Positions 47,400-56,780 of a DNA stretch of 64,000 nucleotides are shown piece after piece. The translations under genes and the position numbers were made by a program. How positions within the stretch are numbered: the first letter of the stretch is position 1; each line of letters begins with the position of its first letter. The notes under the pieces are model-generated. The model did not search any database. It was not told the DNA's origin and saw nothing but the letters and a program-made list of their open reading frames with translations. Source of the DNA: Aquatica leii (Eukaryota; Arthropoda; Insecta; Coleoptera; Lampyridae); the NCBI GenBank assembly GCA_035610365.1, contig CM069437.1:53344093-53408092 (forward strand), read 5' to 3'.

Positions 47400-48147
47400 C
47401 TTAGGATTGAGCATTTGTCGGCATCTGCTGCTGCGTGTTTTCTTTTCGTGATGCCTCTTTTTTTGCAATTTACGTACTCCAGTTCTGTTTCTGTGCACTC
47501 TTTGACTTTATGATTTTTTTAGCATCTGAGGCATTGCTGTTTGTCCGTGCAGTTTTTTTGTGCGTATCTATAACCACAGCATTTATAGCACCTTAACACG
47601 TTGCAGTGTTCTTGTATATAAATTTTCACTAGGTCTAAGTTGATTTCGCCCTATTTAATTATTGTTTTAAATTCCTGGCGCTACTTATATCAGCCAGTTT
47701 TCTTTGTTAGGGTTTCTGAACTTTCTCGTAGTTACGATCTTGAGGGCTTTTTTTAGGTTAGTTCTTCTTCTTCTTTTTAGTTTTGCAGTAGGTTCTGGAT
47801 TTTGCTCTTCTATCTCGTTCATCAATATGACTGGCATGTAGTCTGCTTCGACTCCCGTGAGTATGATTAATGGCCTATTGCTGTTGATTTCCTGTATCTC
47901 GGAGTTGTTATCTTGTCTCTTATTAATTTCCTTTAATTTGTTACTTAATTTGTCCCTTTGTTTTTTATATATATTTTGCTATTGTCTAGTTTCTTGATTG
48001 AGGCGAAACTTCCCTCGACATCGTTAATGTCTTTTTTGAAACTCTGTATTTTTTTTGCTTCTTAATTTTTAATCTTGATAATGGTGGTATAACGGTCTTT
48101 GTTCTTGTCTTTTGTCGGGTTATTTATTTTGATTTATTTTGAGATCT
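47400..48147 (-). pseudogene. LINE ORF1, C-terminal half with zinc knuckles
   Basis: The minus strand encodes 'NEIEEQNPEPTAKLKRRR', 'RNPNKENWLI' and, at 47549-47590, 'CYKCCGYRYAQKNC', a CX2CX3-4(H-equivalent Y)X4-5C knuckle in which the usual His is not clear. It is followed by 'CLRC...NHKVKEC' and 'CKKRGHHEKKTRSSRC'. A run of two or three CCHC knuckles at the end of ORF1 is typical for I- and R1-like LINEs, where the protein coats the RNA. The frame is continued on the far side of the gypsy insertion (55907 onward). Several stops. Confidence 0.75.
48144..48147. repeat. Target site duplication ATCT, left copy
   Basis: ATCT immediately before the TGTAAC end of the left LTR; repeated at 55907-55910 right after the GTTACA end of the right LTR. 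Confidence 0.9.
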
Positions 48148-49674
48148 TGTAACGTGTTAAAAATCCAAACGCCAAAGTATAGGCAACTTAACGTACTGGG
48201 AATTTTTACGGTGACCTATTGGTGACCCTTTGATATATTATCACTGTTATCACAAAGGAATTCTACACTTTCTCCAAAAATACGCATTCGAAAGGTTGTT
48301 GCATTTTACCTGTGTGTAAGAATATTGGCGGCATAAAGTCAATTAGTTGGCTGGTATTCGAATATTGATACCTGGGCTAAAAGACTCCTACGGGGAATTA
48401 AGCAGCTATAATCTACAATAAATAAAAGCATTAGCGGTAATAACGAACCTTATGCTTACGGTTAGCGAACCGGATTTCAAACACAGGGCAGCATCTTACG
48501 ATAATTGGAGTCCCCAACAACATCGTGGGTAAGTGTGATTTTGTACCACCAAGTCTCCACCTTCGGTATATTAACATGACAAAAAAAAAAATTAGGGAAC
48601 TACCACCGGGTTCCAGCAGCAGTTCCGGACGTAAACAGGGTGTCAGACTACCCCCTTATCTGCTCGTTCCACCTCGGACAGTCACCACCAGCTGCGATAC
48701 CTTACAACAAACAAGATAAGTTTAGTTTAAGACAAGTTCGATTTGATTTTTTTTGTGTTAGCTGTAAGTTCAATAATTAGTTTAGTCCTTAAATATAGTA
48801 ATATTGTACATTGGTTTCACCTACCTGAGATACCACCGTGGGTTTCTTTTTTTTTTGTAAATTCAAAACGCTGCAGATATTTCAAGGCAGACACGGTTTT
48901 GTTCACGGGGAACAGCAGGGATAAAAAGGTCCTGTAAGAATATAGAATAGTTCGGTACGCGGAATTGTACATAATTTGTACGAAATTAAGTTTACTTACG
49001 ATAGGAAGCAATTGCTCGCTGTCGGTGAGGGGAACGACCTGTCAGTTAGGGGGCAGCCTTTGGGGGAGATCGTAGTGCTGATCTCGAATTCACTTAGGGG
49101 CTCTTACAGCGATTTTTACCTCGTGAAAAACGCGAACAACAACCCTCTTAATTTTATAAAACCGCGCGGCACAATACATAATTCATAACCTTAAGTAAAA
49201 GGGTTAACACGAGTATGCGTGTATTTTTTTTGTTATGGTGGGCGAAACCTCTACATAAACATAATTCATACAAACGGGATGATGATTCTTTCGTTTTTTT
49301 TTTTTTGTTATTAAACTTTAGTTCGTAACTTATTTATTCTTCTTTGTACAATATAAAATAGTAAACAGCATTAAATACAGGGTAGAGTTTTATTAAAAAC
49401 TGGAGAAACTGCTGACCTCGTCTTTTTCTTTCCTTTTTTTTTTTTTTTTTTTTTGGTGCCTAGTTCTAGTGTCGATAGGAGTTCTGGGTTGATCCTAGCC
49501 TTCTCCGTGGCCGGTTGTTTAACCCAGTGGCGCCTCCCGGAAATTAACTAATTTTATATTAATAAATCAAAAATCGGTACTCACCCCACTCCCGATGTGT
49601 TGCTAGTCGTGGATAGAGGCCAGGAGACGATACTAGAGCTAATTGGCAGTTGATATAGTTTAAAGTTAGTTACA
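48148..49674 (+). repeat. Left LTR
   Basis: Begins TGTAACGTG and ends AGTTACA, giving 6-bp terminal inverted repeats TGTAAC/GTTACA. It contains AATAAATAAAAGC near 48417-48430 as a possible poly(A) signal and a long T-run near 49435-49454. A short GTGGCGCC patch near 49527 is inside the LTR and is not the primer-binding site. Confidence 0.95.
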
Positions 49675-49677
49675 AAA

Positions 49678-49695
49678 TGGCGCCCAACGTGGGGC
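49678..49695 (+). promoter_or_regulatory. tRNA primer-binding site
   Basis: TGGCGCCCAACGTGGGGC lies 3 bp after the left LTR. The TGG start pairs with a tRNA CCA end, where minus-strand DNA synthesis is primed. I cannot name the tRNA with certainty. Confidence 0.85.
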
Positions 49696-49799
49696 AAAGC
49701 GTGATAAGTTAAGCAGCTTCTGGAAAAGTTTTTGATAAAACGTAGTATTTTTAGAATAAGTAGATAGTAAGTTTAGATTAGTTATTGGTTAGCGTCGGA

Positions 49800-51144
49800 A
49801 TGGCTTCTGAAAGTAAGGTAGAGATAAACAGACTATCACAAGACGAGTTGAAGTATGAACTTCTGATACGTGGATTTGAAAATGTCGGGACAGTGGCAGA
49901 CATGCGTTCGGCGTTACGAGGGTTGTTTAAGACAGAGAAGTCCGGTGTTTCTTTTCCGTGTCCAGAGTATCCAGTATCATTCGCTGATGATGTTAAGGCG
50001 GTAGAGGGAAAGTTAGTAGAACTTTCAGAGTTAATTAGTGGGTTAACTGTAGGAACAGCTCCAACGATTTCGAAGAAATTCGCTTCCAAGTTTCAGCATG
50101 TTCTGGGTCGCTGTCAACGTTCAAAGCCTGATACTCCGGAAGACAAACAAAAAGAAGCAAAGACTGATACTTGAGTTATTAAAATTAAACTCCGGTTACG
50201 ACGAACGTTTTAAGCATATAAAGCGCAGTAGTTTAATTGCAGTCACGGCTCCTTTGGACGTGAGTATAGTAGCAGACGAGACACATTCAGAGTCTCAGGA
50301 CGAAGAGAGTTATTCTTCAGATGCGGACGAAGTTGCTGAAGAAAATGTTTCAGTTGCAGGTGCAGCCAGTTACGTCAAGGGTATTCCAGTTTATAAGTGG
50401 GGTGTACACTTTTCGGGAAAACCTGGTGAATCAATAGGATCTTTTTTAGAGCGAGTAGAGGAACTCAGGATCGCTAGAGGTGTTTCGGCTTACGAACTTT
50501 TTCGTTCAGCATTAGATTTGTTTCGAGATGAGGCTTTAATTTGGTATCGCGCAAATCGTTCTAGTTTTACCAACTGGAAAGATTTATCTATAGCGTTGAA
50601 GTCGGAATTTCAACCACCGAACTACAACGAAGCGCTCTACGACGAGATTAAGCGACGCACACAAGGTAAAAATGAGCCTATAGGAGTTTATTTTGCAAAG
50701 ATGGATACATTGTTTAGCAGATTGGACACACCAGTGTCTGAAAATCTAAAAATTAACATTTTGTTGCGTAATGTATTACCATGCTACCAACCACACTTGG
50801 CATTGGCGGACATCAAGTCTTTGGCAGAACTGAAATTGTATTGCAAACGTTTAGAGTACGCTAAAACAAACGTCGATGGTTTCTTACCTCCAACCAAGAG
50901 AACAGTTTCGCTCGAACCAGACTTGGCGTATGTAGAAACGCAGCTTACCAAAGAAGTGGCAGGAATGTCGTGTGCAGAACCAGAGAAAAAAAGGATTGTT
51001 TGTTTTAGGTGTAAACAACGAGGTCACTATGCTAGGGATTGTCCTCGAAAAGCAAGCGCTGCAAGCAAATGTGTTGGATGTTGTACAGGAAAGAAACCAC
51101 CCCGAGACGACACAACGTCGGGAAACGACCAAACGTTGCAGTAA
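49800..51144 (+). CDS. gag: gag of the Ty3/gypsy element, with one frame break
   Basis: Structural protein that packages the retrotransposon RNA. The ATG at 49800 starts 'MASESKVEINRLSQDELKYE', a SAP-like N-terminus. That frame ends at 50174, and the remainder is in the next frame (overlap 50098-50174), so there is one frame break. The main part has 'SFLERVEELRIARGVSAYEL' and 'DLFRDEALIWYRANRSSF' (about 50440-50570; Retrotrans_gag-like capsid core) and ends with a zinc knuckle CX2CX4HX4C at 51001-51042. The stop is at 51142-51144. The break is not in an obvious recoding site, so I take it as mutation or a sequence error. Confidence 0.85.
51120..51126 (+). promoter_or_regulatory. Candidate -1 ribosomal frameshift heptamer GGGAAAC
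   Basis: GGGAAAC lies within the gag/pol overlap, in register with gag codons (G GGA AAC), 16 bp before the gag stop. A -1 shift here enters exactly the frame of pol, which is open from 51039. Downstream bases can pair (AAACG near 51131-51135 with CGTTT near 51165-51169) as a weak stem. X XXY YYZ heptamers of this kind direct frameshifting in many retroelements; activity here is inference. Confidence 0.6.
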
Positions 51145-52224
51145 AAAGACGGAATGCTGTTACGTTTCCGGAAGATCCGTCAATATCTAAAAGAAACAAA
51201 GCCATATTAGATTATGTGTTAACTCAGGCGGAAGGAGACGAGAGACCGTATCTTACAATAGAAGTGTTAGGTTTTAAAGTTTGCGGGTTGCTAGATTCTG
51301 GTGCCACACATACGATTCTTGGTACTCCCGGATTGGAACTGATGCAGCAGTTAGGTTTGAAGTTGTCTAGAAACAAAACGACTAGGGTTACTTTGGCAAA
51401 TGGCAAAACATGCGGTAGTGTAGGCACTATGTTAGTACCAGTTCAGTTACTAGGCAAGGTTGCGGTTGTCGAGATGATTGTTGTACCAGGTCTATCACAT
51501 TCATTAATTTTAGGAACCGATTTTTGGAAGCAGTTTGCTGTTGTACCTGATTTGCGACGAGGGGTATGGAATTTCTCTGAAGCCCAACCGAAGACTGAGA
51601 TTTCATCATTGGAGACAGTAGTTGAACATAATCAGCTGGCCGAACTAAATGATTTGGTTAGGAAACATTTTAGGCTAGCGGGAAAAGAGTTAACATGTAC
51701 AGATTTGGTCGAACATGTTATTGAAACAGACTCACCACCAATCAAACAAAGGTATTATCCAGTTTCTCCAGCGGTACAGAAGTGTATAGATGCCGAAGTT
51801 GAACAGATGTTGAAAGATGGGATAATTGAGAGGTCAAAGTCTGCGTGGTCGTCACCGATCCTTTTAGTTAAGAAGAAAGATGGTTCGTATCGTTTCTGCG
51901 TCGATTTCAGAAAGTTAAATGCGGTAACAAAACGAGATGCTTACCCGCTACCTTACATATCGTCCATATTAGAACGTCTACGAGACGCAAAATACATATC
52001 GTCTCTCGACATAAAGTCGGCATATTGGCAAGTCCCGGTTGCAGAATCATCAAGAGATTTTCTTTCGTTTACTGTTCCTGGACGAGGCTTGTTCAGATTT
52101 AGAAGGATGCCATTTGGTTTGCATAACGCCCCGGCTACATGGCAAAGATTAATAGATAGAGTATTAGGCCCCGAGCTAGAACCATATGTATTTGTCTATT
52201 TAGACGACATCATTGTTGTCCCAC
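51130..52224 (+). CDS. pol: pol, protease and reverse transcriptase part
   Basis: Open in frame from 51039 to 52286, in the -1 frame relative to gag, with no ATG suited as its own start. The retropepsin active site 'LLDSGATHTILG' is at about 51288-51323. RT follows: 'VEQMLKDGIIERSKSAWSSP', 'ILLVKKKDGSYRFCVDFRKL' (about 51860-51920), 'ISSLDIKSAYWQVPVAESS' (motif A, D in LDIKSAY), 'FRRMPFGLHNAPATWQRLI' (motif B) and 'YVFVYLDDIIVV' (motif C, YLDD at 52197-52208). All catalytic aspartates are present. The frame then breaks at about 52220 next to a C-run, and RT resumes in another frame ('KELKYLGYLVTDRGI', 52325 onward). Confidence 0.95.
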
Positions 52225-53180
52225 CTTTGAAAAGCATCTCCAAACGCTGCAGGAAGTTTTCACAAGACTTCAGAATGCCAACTTAAAACTTTCGGAAGAA
52301 AAGTGTCAGTTTTGTCGGAAAGAGTTGAAGTACTTGGGATATCTAGTAACAGACCGTGGTATTCATGTTGATCCAGACAAAGTGCAGGCTATCTTGAATC
52401 TTCCTAATCCAAAGAACGTTAGCGAGGTGAGACGTATTATCGGCATGACGAGTTGGTATCGTAAATTCGTACCAAACTATGCATCGCTAATCGAACCTCT
52501 GACACGGTTACTAAGAAAGACAGTTAAGTTTATCTGGTCTTCAGATTGCGAAGTTGCTTACCAGCAGATAAAGACAGCACTTATCTCTTCACCAATACTG
52601 ACATGTCCAAACTTTGATCTACCTTTTACATTGCAAACCGACGCCAGTGGCTATGGAATAGCGGGAGTTCTTACCCAAAAGGATGCGCAAGGAAACGATG
52701 GCGTGATCTGCTATTTAAGTCGATCCTTGACAAAAGCCGAAAGGAAGTAGAGCACTACAGGCGTGAATGCTTGGCAGTCATATGGTGCATAGAAGTTAAG
52801 ACCTTATCTCGAAGGTGCCGAATTCACGGTAGTGACTGACCATTATTCTCTGTTATGGCTGAACAACTTGAAGGATCCGCAGGGTAGATTAGCCCGATGG
52901 TCGTTACGACTGCAGCAGTACCAATTCACGATGGTCCATAGGAAGGCAAAGATCATGTAGTGCCAGATGCCTTGTCCAGAGGTGTGCCGATCGTTGACGT
53001 ATTGGGAACTGAAGAAAGAGTTGTAGAAGATCCCTGGATACAGGCGATGACCAAAAAGGTGCAGAATAACCCGAGGCGATATCCTATATGGAGAATAGAA
53101 GAAGATAAATTATACAAGAGGGTCAGAGCCAACTTACGAGAAGAAGAATGGGTAGAAGTAGTCCCTAAGGCTAGACATTA
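52225..53180 (+). pseudogene. pol: pol, RT end, RNase H and linker, frame-broken
   Basis: After the break near 52220 the frame 52325-52750 reads 'LKYLGYLVTDRGIHVDPDKV', 'RIIGMTSWYRKFVPNYASLI' (RT thumb) and 'DLPFTLQTDASGYGIAGVLT' (start of RNase H, catalytic D of TDAS). It ends at a stop at 52748-52750 because of a further frame change; RNase H continues as '[12 protein letters not shown]' and '[20 protein letters not shown]' in other frames. '[15 protein letters not shown]' (about 52950-52995) begins the last linker, which runs to 53181. At least three frame changes occur within about 1 kb. Confidence 0.85.
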
Positions 53181-54250
53181 GGAGAATCCTAAAGGAGCAT
53201 CATGATGAGATACTGGCAGGTCACCTCGGTGTCACCAAAACACTAGCGCGTATAATCCGGAAATATTACTGGCCTAAAATGAGAAGTGATATAACTCGCT
53301 ATGTGAGGAATTGTGGGGTATGCCAGAAGTGCAAACCTGAACAAAAGAAGCCAAGTGGTTTGATGGTTAGGCATAATGTCGTAGACTTACCGTGGCAGAT
53401 GATATCAGCCGATCTCGTTGGTCCGCTACCAAGAACAAAACAGGGTTACACGAACATCCTAGTGGTAGGCGACTACCTTAGTAAATTTTGTTTATTCTTT
53501 CCGTTAAGGTCTCCTACAAGCTCTGCGGTGTGTAAAATAATTGAGGAACAAATATTTTTAGTGTTCGGTGTACCACAAATTATAATTACCGATAATGGAG
53601 TACAGTTCGCTAGTAGCAAGTTTAAAGAGATGTGCCAGATGTACTCTGTACAACGTAAAACGACCGCTTTGTATCATCCTTAAGCCAATCCTATAGAAAG
53701 GGTCAATAAGGTGATGAAGACTATGCTAATGGCTTACCTGGAGGATAATCAGCGTGAATGGGATTGCCACCTTCCCAGAATCGGTGCTGCGATTCGTACA
53801 GCTAAGCATGAGGTAACCGGTTATTCACCCTACCGACTTCTCTTTGGCCGAGAACAGGTCCTTACGGGCACAGAATATAAACATAAAGTGGACGTTGAAG
53901 AAAACCTTACCTACGTACGAGACGTACAGATAGAACGAACTGGTAATTTATCCAAGTTATTTGCAGATGTTCGAACTCGACTCATAAAGGCTTATGAGAG
54001 AAATAAGCACTACTACGACCTCCGACGTAGAGATGTCACATATGATGTTGGTGAACAGGTTCTTCGTCGTAACTTTGCATTGTCGAATGCCACAAAATAT
54101 TTCTCTGCAAAGTTAGCTCCAAGATTTGTTGGTCCCTTTATAATAGCTAAACGATTGTCTCCTTGGACGTACGAGTTGCGAAACGACAGAGGGAAAAATT
54201 GTGGAGTTTGGAACGTCAAAGACCTGAAACCATTCCATACCAGTGAGTAA
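53181..54250 (+). pseudogene. pol: pol, integrase with a premature stop
   Basis: Integrase inserts the cDNA copy. HHCC finger: 'HHDEILAGHLG' (about 53196-53228) and 'CGVCQKC' (about 53311-53331). Catalytic core: D in 'SADLVGPLP' (53411), D in 'ITDNGVQF' (53591) and E in 'NPIERVNK' (53696), a D-X59-D-X34-E arrangement. An in-frame TAA at 53681-53683, five codons before the glutamate codon, sits where relatives have a glutamine codon; the rest (53711-54250) is open in the same frame. The C-terminal end has 'KLAPRFVGPFIIAKRL' (GPY/F-type module) and 'VWNVKDLKPFH'. The stop at 54248-54250 closes pol; no env follows. Confidence 0.9.
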
Positions 54251-54380
54251 GAAGTTAGAAGTATTTTTTTTGTTTTCTTTTTATTGCTTCGATTAGATCG
54301 AATTTCTTAAGTTACTTAGTTAGTTTAGAATTAGGTTAGCATATAGTAGGGTTACGCAATAACGAGTTTTGCGTCCTGGA

Positions 54381-54393
54381 AGAAAAAGGGGAA
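54381..54393 (+). promoter_or_regulatory. Polypurine tract
   Basis: AGAAAAAGGGGAA, all purines, directly abuts the TGTAAC start of the right LTR; it primes plus-strand DNA synthesis in LTR elements. Confidence 0.9.
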
Positions 54394-55906
54394 TGTAACG
54401 TGTTAAAAATCCAAACGCCAAAGTATAGGCAACTTAACGTGCTGGGAATTTTTACGGTGACCTATTAGTGACCCTTTGATATATTATCACTGTTATCACA
54501 AAGGAATTCTACACTTTCTCCAAAATACGCATTCGAAAGGTTGTTGCATTTTACCTGTGTGTAAGAATATTGGCAGCATAAAGTCAATTAGTTGGCTGGT
54601 ATTCGAATATTGATACCTGGGCTAAAAGACTCCTACGGGGAATTAAGCAGCTATAATCTACAATAAATAAAAGCATTAGCGGTAATAACGAACCTTATGC
54701 TTACGGTTAGCGAACCAGGATTTCAAACACAGGGGCAGCATCTTACGATAATTGGAGTCCCCAACAACATCGTGGGTAAGTGTGATTTTTGTACCACTCA
54801 AGTCTCCACCTTCGGTATATTAACATGACAAAAAAAAATTAGGAACTACCACCGGGTTCCAGCAGCAGTTCGGACGTAAACAGGGTGTCAGACTACCCCC
54901 TTATCTGCTCGTTCCACCTCGGACAGTCACCACCAGCTGCGATGCCTACAACAAACAAGATAAGTTTAGTTTAAGACAAGTTCGATTTGATTTTTTGTGT
55001 TGGCTGTAAGTTCAATAATTAGTTTAGTCCTTAAATATAGTAATATTGTACATTGGTTTCACCTACCTGAGATACCACCGTGGGTTTCTTTTTTTGTAAA
55101 TTCAAAACGCTGCAGATATTTCAAGGCAGACACGGTTTTGTTCACGAGGAACAGCAGGGATAAAAGGTCCTGTAAGAATATAGAATAGTTCGGTACGCGG
55201 AATTGTACATAATTTGTACGAAATTAAGTTTACTTACGATAGGAAGCAATTGCTCGCTGTCGGTGAGGGAACGACCTGTCAGTTAGGGGCAGCCTTTGGG
55301 GAGATCGTAGTGCTGATCTCGAATTCACTTAGGGGCTCTTACAGCGATTTTTACCTCGTGAAAACGCGAACAACAACCCTCTTAATTTTATAAAACCGCG
55401 CGGCACAATACATAATTCATAACCTTAAGTAAAAAGGGTTAACACGAGTATGCGTGTATTTTTTTTGTTATGGTGGGCGAAACCTCTACATAAACATAAT
55501 TCATACAAACGGGATGATGATTCTTTCGTTTTTTTTTTGTTATTAAACTTTAGGTCGTAACTTATTTATTCTTCTTTGTACAATATAAAATAGTAAACAG
55601 CATTAAATACAGGGTAGAGTTTTATTAAAAACTGGAGAAACTGCTGACCTCGTCTTTTTCTTTCCTTTTTTTTTTTTTTTTTTTTTGGTGCCTAGTTCTA
55701 GTGTCGATAGGAGTTCTGGGTTGATCCTAGCCTTCTCCGTGGCCGGTTGTTTAACCCAGTGGCGCCTCCCGGAAATTAACTAATTTTATATTAATAAATC
55801 AAAAATCGGTACTCACCCCACTCCCGATGTGTTGCTAGTCGTGGATAGAGGCCAGGAGACGATACTAGAGCTAATTGGCAGTTGATATAGTTTAAAGTTA
55901 GTTACA
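54394..55906 (+). repeat. Right LTR
   Basis: Near-identical to 48148-49674, 14 bp shorter overall, mostly from shorter A, T, G or C runs. A handful of substitutions, for example GTACTGG/GTGCTGG near the start, differ between the copies. Confidence 0.95.
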
Positions 55907-55910
55907 ATCT
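55907..55910. repeat. Target site duplication ATCT, right copy
   Basis: Right partner of 48144-48147. Confidence 0.9.
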
Positions 55911-56780
55911 CTGCAAATGATTTTGGTTTTGGTACATTTTGACCTCTAGTTTTAGGACTTTCTATGTACATTTGTTGGGGTACGGCGTTCCCCTGAATTG
56001 GCACGCTGTAGTGTTGTATCAGTTTCTAATACTTGTTTTGGCCGTTTCTGCACTTAAGTTTTTTTTAATCTAGTTTTTCTAGTTTTGCCTTTGTTTGTGC
56101 CGCCTTTTTCTCTTTTTTCCAGTACATATTACAGAGTGCCAGTAGTGCTTTTACGGTTTAGTCTGCTTTGTCTCTTACTATTTGTTGTTCACTACGGTTA
56201 AATTGTATTTTTCTATCTGTTTCTTTAGAGATTGCTGTTTGAGTTTTATCTACAGCTTCTATTACCCTATTCATTATTTCTTGTGGCTCCTGATCCACTA
56301 TGCACCTTTTGTTTATCTGATTTGAGTAATTGTCTTCTCTTGCTGTTTTGTTCAACGTTTGTTCGTTTAGATTTAGGTTTGGGCTGGGGTTTGATTTGTT
56401 GTGAATTGTCACGTTTTTTGTCTTTTCTTCGGCCTCTGTGCCGTTAAGGTTAAGGTTTGTTGATGAATCAGAAAGATAATTTAGGTATTCGAATTATATT
56501 TACCGATTGTCCTTTGGATTTCGAGATTTCAATTTGAAGAGTGTATGCGTGTCCACATTTTTCTGTAGCACGGTTATTGTCCAAGCCGGTTTGGTTGAAA
56601 CAGTAGTCAGGAGAACGCCTCGCCGCTGGGACGGTGTGCGCTAAAATTGTTTCTTCTGACTATCTGCTTCCTACCGTGGTTGCTTAGCCGGTAATAAGTT
56701 GCTTATACCTATACTCCTTTTTCAAAAGATTTAAGGATGCTTAATCACTCGTTTCCGAGGTTTCCGCGGGAAGGAGAAAT
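55907..56780 (-). mobile_element. I/R1-like LINE, 5' part (5' UTR and ORF1 N-terminal half)
   Basis: The minus strand carries ORF1 coding sequence: 'LSDSSTNLNLNGTEAEEKTK' (about 56400-56475), 'NLNEQTLNKTAREDNYSNQI', 'EPQEIMNRVIEAVDKTQTAI' (56158-56412), a frame change, then 'VPQQMYIESPKTRGQNVPKP' ending '..KSFAEI' at 55907. Beyond the gypsy element the same frame goes on from 48147 ('SK*IKI...'). Upstream, 56480-56780, is GC-richer non-coding DNA (CCGCGGAAACCTCGGAAACG on the minus strand) and may be the LINE 5' UTR. The exact 5' end is not certain. Confidence 0.75.

Larger units (their letters stand above)
44180..48147 (-). mobile_element. I/R1-like LINE, 3' part (ORF1 end, endonuclease, RT, RNase H, 3' UTR)
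   Basis: Larger part of a minus-strand LINE whose 5' part is at 55907-56780; the two are separated by the gypsy element. Together they make about 4.8 kb, a normal full-length size. Order on the minus strand: ORF1 with zinc knuckles (to about 47400), endonuclease (about 47310-46650), RT (about 46000-45300), RNase H-like (about 45130-44940), a basic tail (44381-44689), then a 3' UTR with GGTTTCCGCTAGATGGAGGGG and a short A-run near 44180. Presence of RNase H after RT points to the I group or related clades; the exact clade is uncertain. Frequent stops mark it as a pseudogene. Confidence 0.85.
48148..55906 (+). mobile_element. Ty3/gypsy LTR retrotransposon, full-length, nested in LINE
   Basis: 7759-bp element: left LTR 48148-49674 (1527 bp), primer-binding site 49678-49695, gag from 49800, pol to 54250, polypurine tract 54381-54393, right LTR 54394-55906 (1513 bp). 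The two LTRs are nearly identical; most differences are single-base length changes in homopolymer runs plus a handful of substitutions, so the insertion is recent. Domain order protease-RT-RNase H-integrase defines Ty3/gypsy. There is no env-like frame between integrase and the 3' LTR. The coding region has a frame break in gag, one after the RT YLDD box, others in RNase H and the adjoining linker, and a nonsense codon in integrase. Confidence 0.95.

Noticed and set aside
49778-50089. 103-codon minus-strand frame inside gag
   Set aside because: Antisense shadow of gag; no independent signature.
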